A stretch of 8,398 nucleotides of DNA, from NCBI GenBank assembly GCA_003222455.1, contig QHWF01000363.1, positions 1-8,398 on the forward strand, given 5' to 3'. A model generated the notes under the pieces. That model was not told the DNA's origin. It did no database searches and worked only from the letters and a program-made list of their open reading frames with translations. The stretch comes from Acidobacteriota bacterium. GTDB taxonomy: Bacteria > Acidobacteriota > Vicinamibacteria > Vicinamibacterales > CAVVIG01. Position 1 is the stretch's first letter. Every line of letters starts with the position of its first letter. Below, in pieces: positions 5,636 through 8,398 of this stretch. The translations under genes were made by a program, and so were the position numbers.

Positions 5636-6244
5636 TTGCGGATCTGCCGAGCCGTGACCGTCGTTCTGCTCGCTGGCGCCACCCCGGCGGCCGCACTGAA
5701 CCTGCTGCTCGCGCCGGCCGACATGCAGCGTGCGTTAACGCTGGCGCGCTGGCCAACGAGCGACGCGGAGCGGTCGCGTTTTCACGAGCGCTACGTCTTT
5801 ACCGTCAACAGCCCCACCACCGAGTACTTTGCTGTCCAGAAGGTGGAAGTGATCACCGAGTTCCGCCGGCTCGAATTGATTGCCGAAGAGCACGCCCGGA
5901 TCAACGACACGTTCGGACGGGGCGGCCTGCGCGACGTGGAAGACGCGTTAGCGCCCTGGCGCGGTCTCGTGTCGATTGTCGTCACCCTCACGTTCGACAG
6001 CGCGAAGTACATCACGGGCGTACCGCCGGTCGACATGGCGCTCGAGGGCCCGACGTTGATTGCCCCTCTCGAGACGACTCGCGATGGCGTGTACAGCGGC
6101 GGCGATCATCCGACATTGATCGGTGGGATTGTGCGGTCGAAATTCGACGCGGCCTCGATCGGCCAGGCACGGCGTCCGCTGTTCATTCACCGGGACGGGA
6201 AGCCGATCGCGCGGCCGCCGATCGATTTCGCCGCGCTCGAATAG
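5636..6244 (+). CDS. Exported hypothetical protein, 202 residues
   Basis: Function not recognised. The protein begins with a likely signal peptide (MRICRAVTVVLLAGATPAAA, cleavage near residues 20-21). A soluble domain of about 180 residues follows, with an acidic/basic segment around EVITEFRRLELIAEEHARIND and a hydrophobic beta-like strand LVSIVVTLTF. No metal-binding, catalytic or heme motif is visible, and the mature part has no Cys. The C-terminal half, including GVPPVDMALEGPTLI and RPLFIHRDGKPIARPP, suggests a compact beta-rich periplasmic domain (inference). The start is TTG at 5636, 5 nt after GAAGAGG. The ATG at 5622 is out of frame and stops after 11 codons, and a GTG at 5654 would leave a signal with no positive charge. 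It is divergent from the act operon and convergent with the DUF885 gene, so it is probably monocistronic. Confidence 0.75.
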   Translation: MRICRAVTVVLLAGATPAAALNLLLAPADMQRALTLARWPTSDAERSRFHERYVFTVNSPTTEYFAVQKVEVITEFRRLELIAEEHARINDTFGRGGLRDVEDALAPWRGLVSIVVTLTFDSAKYITGVPPVDMALEGPTLIAPLETTRDGVYSGGDHPTLIGGIVRSKFDAASIGQARRPLFIHRDGKPIARPPIDFAALE

Positions 6245-6254
6245 CGTGCGGCGA

Positions 6255-6325
6255 TCAACGCAGAACTCGCGGATCACGCGGAGAAAACCGGCTCTGTTCT
6301 GCGAGTTCTGCGGTTTCTGCGTTGA
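6255..6325. repeat. CGCAGAAC-type microrepeat pair forming a large hairpin between convergent genes
   Basis: CGCAGAACTCGC at 6259-6270 pairs perfectly with GCGAGTTCTGCG at 6301-6312, and the stem can extend inward with a G-T and two further pairs. The outer ends TCAACGCAGAA (6255-6265) and TTCTGCGTTGA (6315-6325) are also exact complements, giving an alternative register. It starts 10 bp after the stop of the 5636 gene and covers the last 17 codons of the opposing gene. It may act as a bidirectional terminator, although no clear U-tract is seen. Confidence 0.6.
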
Positions 6326-7638
6326 ATGTCGTGCTGTGTGGTCCGGCTTCCCACCTTCGCTTCGCTTCGGCGCGGCGCGCCGTAGCGCTTCCAGCGCCGG
6401 TCACGATCCGCGGATCCGGCGCACGATTCAACGAATGCCACCGCCGCCTGCCGCCCGGTCGTGTACGCCGTGACGTAGCTGCGGAACTCGTTGACATATT
6501 TCAGCATCGCGCCGGTATCGCGCATCAGCGCCTGCTCTTCGAGCGCGGCGGCCGCACGCGCGAACTCGAGCGCGCCATCCAGATACTGCCGCGCGATCTC
6601 GACCTGCACGTCCTGCAGCTCTTCGACGAGCCGAGCCACACGTACGTAGCGGCCCGCGTCCTCACCGGTAATCCCCGCCGCTGGAAACAACTGCTCTCGT
6701 TCGAACCGGACCCGGTCGTCATCTGAAAACGCCACGTCGACCGCGTACATGGCGCTGCCTTCGGCAATCAGTGTCTGCGGCGAAAACAAGGGCCGGATCG
6801 AATATTCCTCCAGGCCGCCACGGGACGCGGCCCACGCGTCCATCAGCGTGTTGCGGACGTGATGTCCCGGATATCCTTCGTGACAGGCCACCTGCAGCAG
6901 GCGATCGGCGGTGAACCGGAAATCGACGTTCACCGAAACGACGCTGCGCGCGCCTCCGAGATATCGCGAATACGCGCTCCATGGCCTGTTCCCGACGAAT
7001 TCCACGGTCACCCGCTCGTCAGATGGCAACGGCACGTGGACGAGCGTGCGCCGGCGACATTCCGCCAGTGCGCGTTCGAATACGGTTTGCAGCCGATCGG
7101 ACGGCACCGTGAATCGCGTGTCGTACGCGGTATAGCGGTCGACCAGCCGCCCGGGGCCGGGAAGGAGCGCATCGAGGCGAGCGCGAATCTCGGCGAACCG
7201 GCGATCGGCCGGCGGTCCTGGCGCGATGCCGAACAGCGCCCGGCTCTCGACATCGTACGGCGGCCGGCCACCGAGCAGCACATCGACGCGCGCGCTCAAC
7301 GCGCGCAGTTCCCGGATCAATCGCTGCCGGCGTGGCTGTTGTTCGGGCGCACTCTCCCGGTTCTCGAGGCGCGAGATCGCCTCGTCCGACGAACGCTTGA
7401 TGAACTGAAGCGATGGCGGGTTCTGTCGCACGCCGGCCACGAGCGCAGCGGAACCAGCGTAGAAGTCGAGCGAGTCGGGATCCCGTTCACCGAGGCCGAC
7501 CGCGAGGCGCACGTATTCACGTGCCGCGGCATCAAGCGCCGGCCGGGAACCATGATTCGAGCGCGCCGCGACGGCGATTGCAAGAATGACGAACAACGCC
7601 GCAATCGCGGTTCGGCCACGGGCCCAACGGCGGTACAT
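6274..7638 (-). CDS. DUF885-family putative metallopeptidase with repeat-derived C-terminus
   Basis: A predicted exported or membrane-anchored zinc metallopeptidase-like protein of 454 residues. Residues 10-25 form a hydrophobic signal or anchor (TAIAALFVILAIAVAA) after a basic start. The family motif is HEGYPGHH (253-260), followed by the likely third ligand E293 in LIAEGSAMYAVD. The preceding RPWSAYSRYLGG and the later AYTTGRQAAVAFVE also fit the family. It is shorter than the 550-600 residues usual for DUF885, mainly in the N-terminal half. From about residue 418 the sequence (GAPRRSEAKVGS, then NRRTRRTEPVFSA) is encoded by two intergenic-type repeats, so the native C-terminus appears replaced. 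The substrate is unknown; biochemical data on the family are scarce. The start at 7638 gives the signal segment directly, but only a weak GGAT precedes it. It is convergent with the 5636 gene, with a 29-bp gap. Confidence 0.85.
   Translation of the reverse strand: MYRRWARGRTAIAALFVILAIAVAARSNHGSRPALDAAAREYVRLAVGLGERDPDSLDFYAGSAALVAGVRQNPPSLQFIKRSSDEAISRLENRESAPEQQPRRQRLIRELRALSARVDVLLGGRPPYDVESRALFGIAPGPPADRRFAEIRARLDALLPGPGRLVDRYTAYDTRFTVPSDRLQTVFERALAECRRRTLVHVPLPSDERVTVEFVGNRPWSAYSRYLGGARSVVSVNVDFRFTADRLLQVACHEGYPGHHVRNTLMDAWAASRGGLEEYSIRPLFSPQTLIAEGSAMYAVDVAFSDDDRVRFEREQLFPAAGITGEDAGRYVRVARLVEELQDVQVEIARQYLDGALEFARAAAALEEQALMRDTGAMLKYVNEFRSYVTAYTTGRQAAVAFVESCAGSADRDRRWKRYGAPRRSEAKVGSRTTQHDIQRRNRRTRRTEPVFSA
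6341..6390 (-). repeat. Microrepeat (CGAAGCGAAGG type) translated in the DUF885 protein tail
   Basis: The minus strand contains GCCGAAGCGAAGCGAAGGTGGGAAGCC, read in frame as APRRSEAKVGS. This peptide, rich in Arg and Ser and unlike the domain before it, resembles translations of an intergenic repeat I recall from acidobacterial genomes. Its right edge lies close to the end of the conserved domain. Confidence 0.5.
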
Positions 7639-7663
7639 GGAGATCCGAGCACGGAGGATACCC

Positions 7664-7798
7664 TAACAGGTCGCTGAAAAAGGCGCCGACCTGAAGTTAA
7701 AACTGAAAAGCTAAAACAGAAAAGTGCGATTTTCCGCCTGCTTTTGACTTTTCTGTTTTAACTTTTCCCTTCAGGCTGCGTTCTTCAGCAGCCTGCTA
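7664..7798. mobile_element. MITE-like inverted-repeat element, about 135 bp
   Basis: The ends are TAACAGGTCGCTGAAAAA on the left and, reading inward from the right, TAGCAGGCTGCTGAAGAA. The arms continue imperfectly to a perfect 14-bp core, TAAAACAGAAAAGT (7712-7725) against ACTTTTCTGTTTTA (7747-7760), around a 21-base loop. The left arm also has a direct near-duplication of TAAAACTGAAAAG. There is no coding capacity. Its A+T content is much higher than its surroundings. It starts 25 bp upstream of the DUF885 start and ends 45 bp before the porin-like gene, so it occupies most of the divergent promoter region. It could be a non-autonomous transposon or a REP-like palindrome. Confidence 0.6.
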
Positions 7799-7812
7799 AT
7801 CCTCGCGAGGAC

Positions 7813-7840
7813 TTGACGCGCGCGCGCCTTCCGGTTAATT
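7813..7840 (+). promoter_or_regulatory. Possible promoter of the porin-like gene
   Basis: TTGACG at 7813-7818 is followed after 16 bp by TTAATT (7835-7840). The -35 is good, but the -10 matches only about three of six positions. Transcription would start close to the ATG at 7844, giving a leaderless or nearly leaderless mRNA. That would agree with the absence of a ribosome-binding site there. Confidence 0.25.
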
Positions 7841-7843
7841 TTG

Positions 7844-8398
7844 ATGCCTCAAAATATGAGTTTAGAGCCGCGCGACAAGGCGCCGTTCATCTGTACAGTC
7901 CCACTGATTCTCGCTGCTGCGCTCGTTATCGCAACACCAACGTGGGCTCAGACGAGTGCGACGCCATCCGGCGAAACCCCCGGCTATCCCAGCACGGGAC
8001 CACTCTCCGGCTACATGGACTTTCACTTCAACAAAGAGGCCCATCAGGACGGCGCGATCGACTTCCACCGATTCGTGCTGCTCCTGAGCCACAGCTTCTC
8101 GCCGCGCATCCGATTCGTCGGCGAACTGGAGTTGGAACATGCGTTCGTCGAGGGTCTCGAAGTAGGAGGAGAGCTCGAGCTCGAACAGGCGTACGTCGAT
8201 TTCCTGCTGACGCGCGAGCTCAACTTCCGGGCAGGCATGCTGCTCGCGCCCGTCGGCATCATCAACGAACGCCACGAGCCACCGGTCTATCACGGCGTCG
8301 AACGTCCATTCGTCGACACGGTCATCATTCCAACCACGTGGTTCGACGCGGGCGCAGGGATTCACGGTGAGCTGCGGCATGGCTTCCGCTATCGCGCG
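7844..8398 (+). CDS. Porin-like outer-membrane protein, N-terminal part (3' end outside window)
   Basis: The frame is open from the ATG at 7844 to the window edge (185 residues). Residues 1-35 are a signal peptide: hydrophobic VPLILAAALVIATPTWA with cleavage after AWA-like TWA/QT. The mature part has alternating polar and hydrophobic strands typical of a beta barrel: GYMDFHFNK, FHRFVLLLSHSF, RIRFVGELELEHAF, LEQAYVDFLL, LNFRAGMLLAPVGIIN, and TTWFDAGAGIHGEL. The phrase AYVDFLL-(x)-NFRAGMLLAPVGIINERHEPP resembles OprP/OprO-like or related porins in which a barrel strand is followed by a PVG.INE.HEP loop. The solute cannot be told. An ATG at 7856 is an alternative start. It is divergent from the DUF885 gene, with a MITE-like element between them. 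Both other frames here are open but show no protein-like pattern. Confidence 0.8.
   Translation, partial: MPQNMSLEPRDKAPFICTVPLILAAALVIATPTWAQTSATPSGETPGYPSTGPLSGYMDFHFNKEAHQDGAIDFHRFVLLLSHSFSPRIRFVGELELEHAFVEGLEVGGELELEQAYVDFLLTRELNFRAGMLLAPVGIINERHEPPVYHGVERPFVDTVIIPTTWFDAGAGIHGELRHGFRYRA

Noticed and set aside
5617..5645. Promoter with perfect TTGACA -35 before the 5636 gene
   Set aside because: No -10-like hexamer lies 16-18 bp downstream, and transcription would start inside the gene.

Overview
The window looks like a high-GC bacterial chromosome segment, most likely from an acidobacterium (perhaps Vicinamibacteria). I infer this from the gene set and from a palindrome whose translation (AGLKACAT-like) I remember from such genomes. 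The taxonomic call is not proven by the sequence.

Positions 1-5303 (minus strand) hold the front of an operon for alternative complex III (ACIII), a quinol-oxidising membrane complex that replaces cytochrome bc1. In transcription order: a multiheme cytochrome c (ActA-type, 4314-5303), a Tat-exported molybdopterin-oxidoreductase-like subunit (ActB1-type, 1888-4128), a four-cluster ferredoxin-like subunit (ActB2-type, 1062-1754) and an NrfD-family membrane quinol subunit (ActC-type, 1-1065, running off the window). ActB, a single fused chain in several described complexes, is split into two genes here. The ActB2-type subunit has Thr in place of one cluster cysteine, as expected for the ACIII [3Fe-4S] site. 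Electrons should pass from quinol at ActC through the Fe-S chain to the hemes of ActA.

Positions 5304-5635 are a divergent intergenic region with three consecutive potential stem-loops and a small palindrome. Positions 5636-6244 (plus) encode a small exported protein of unknown function. Positions 6274-7638 (minus) encode a DUF885-type putative metallopeptidase, convergent with the previous gene. A 135-bp inverted-repeat (MITE-like) element at 7664-7798 fills most of the next divergent gap. Positions 7844-8398 (plus) hold the start of an exported, probably beta-barrel, outer-membrane protein that runs off the window.

The most unusual theme is how many short repeats of different families sit in and between these genes, several having become protein-coding. 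A 63-bp palindrome joins a truncated monoheme cytochrome in frame to the pentaheme ActA. A short tandem repeat is inserted in frame in ActB1. Two further repeats form the C-terminal tail of the DUF885 protein. Other microrepeats lie at the actA/actB1 and actB1/actB2 junctions, where one seems to supply the ribosome-binding site of actB2.
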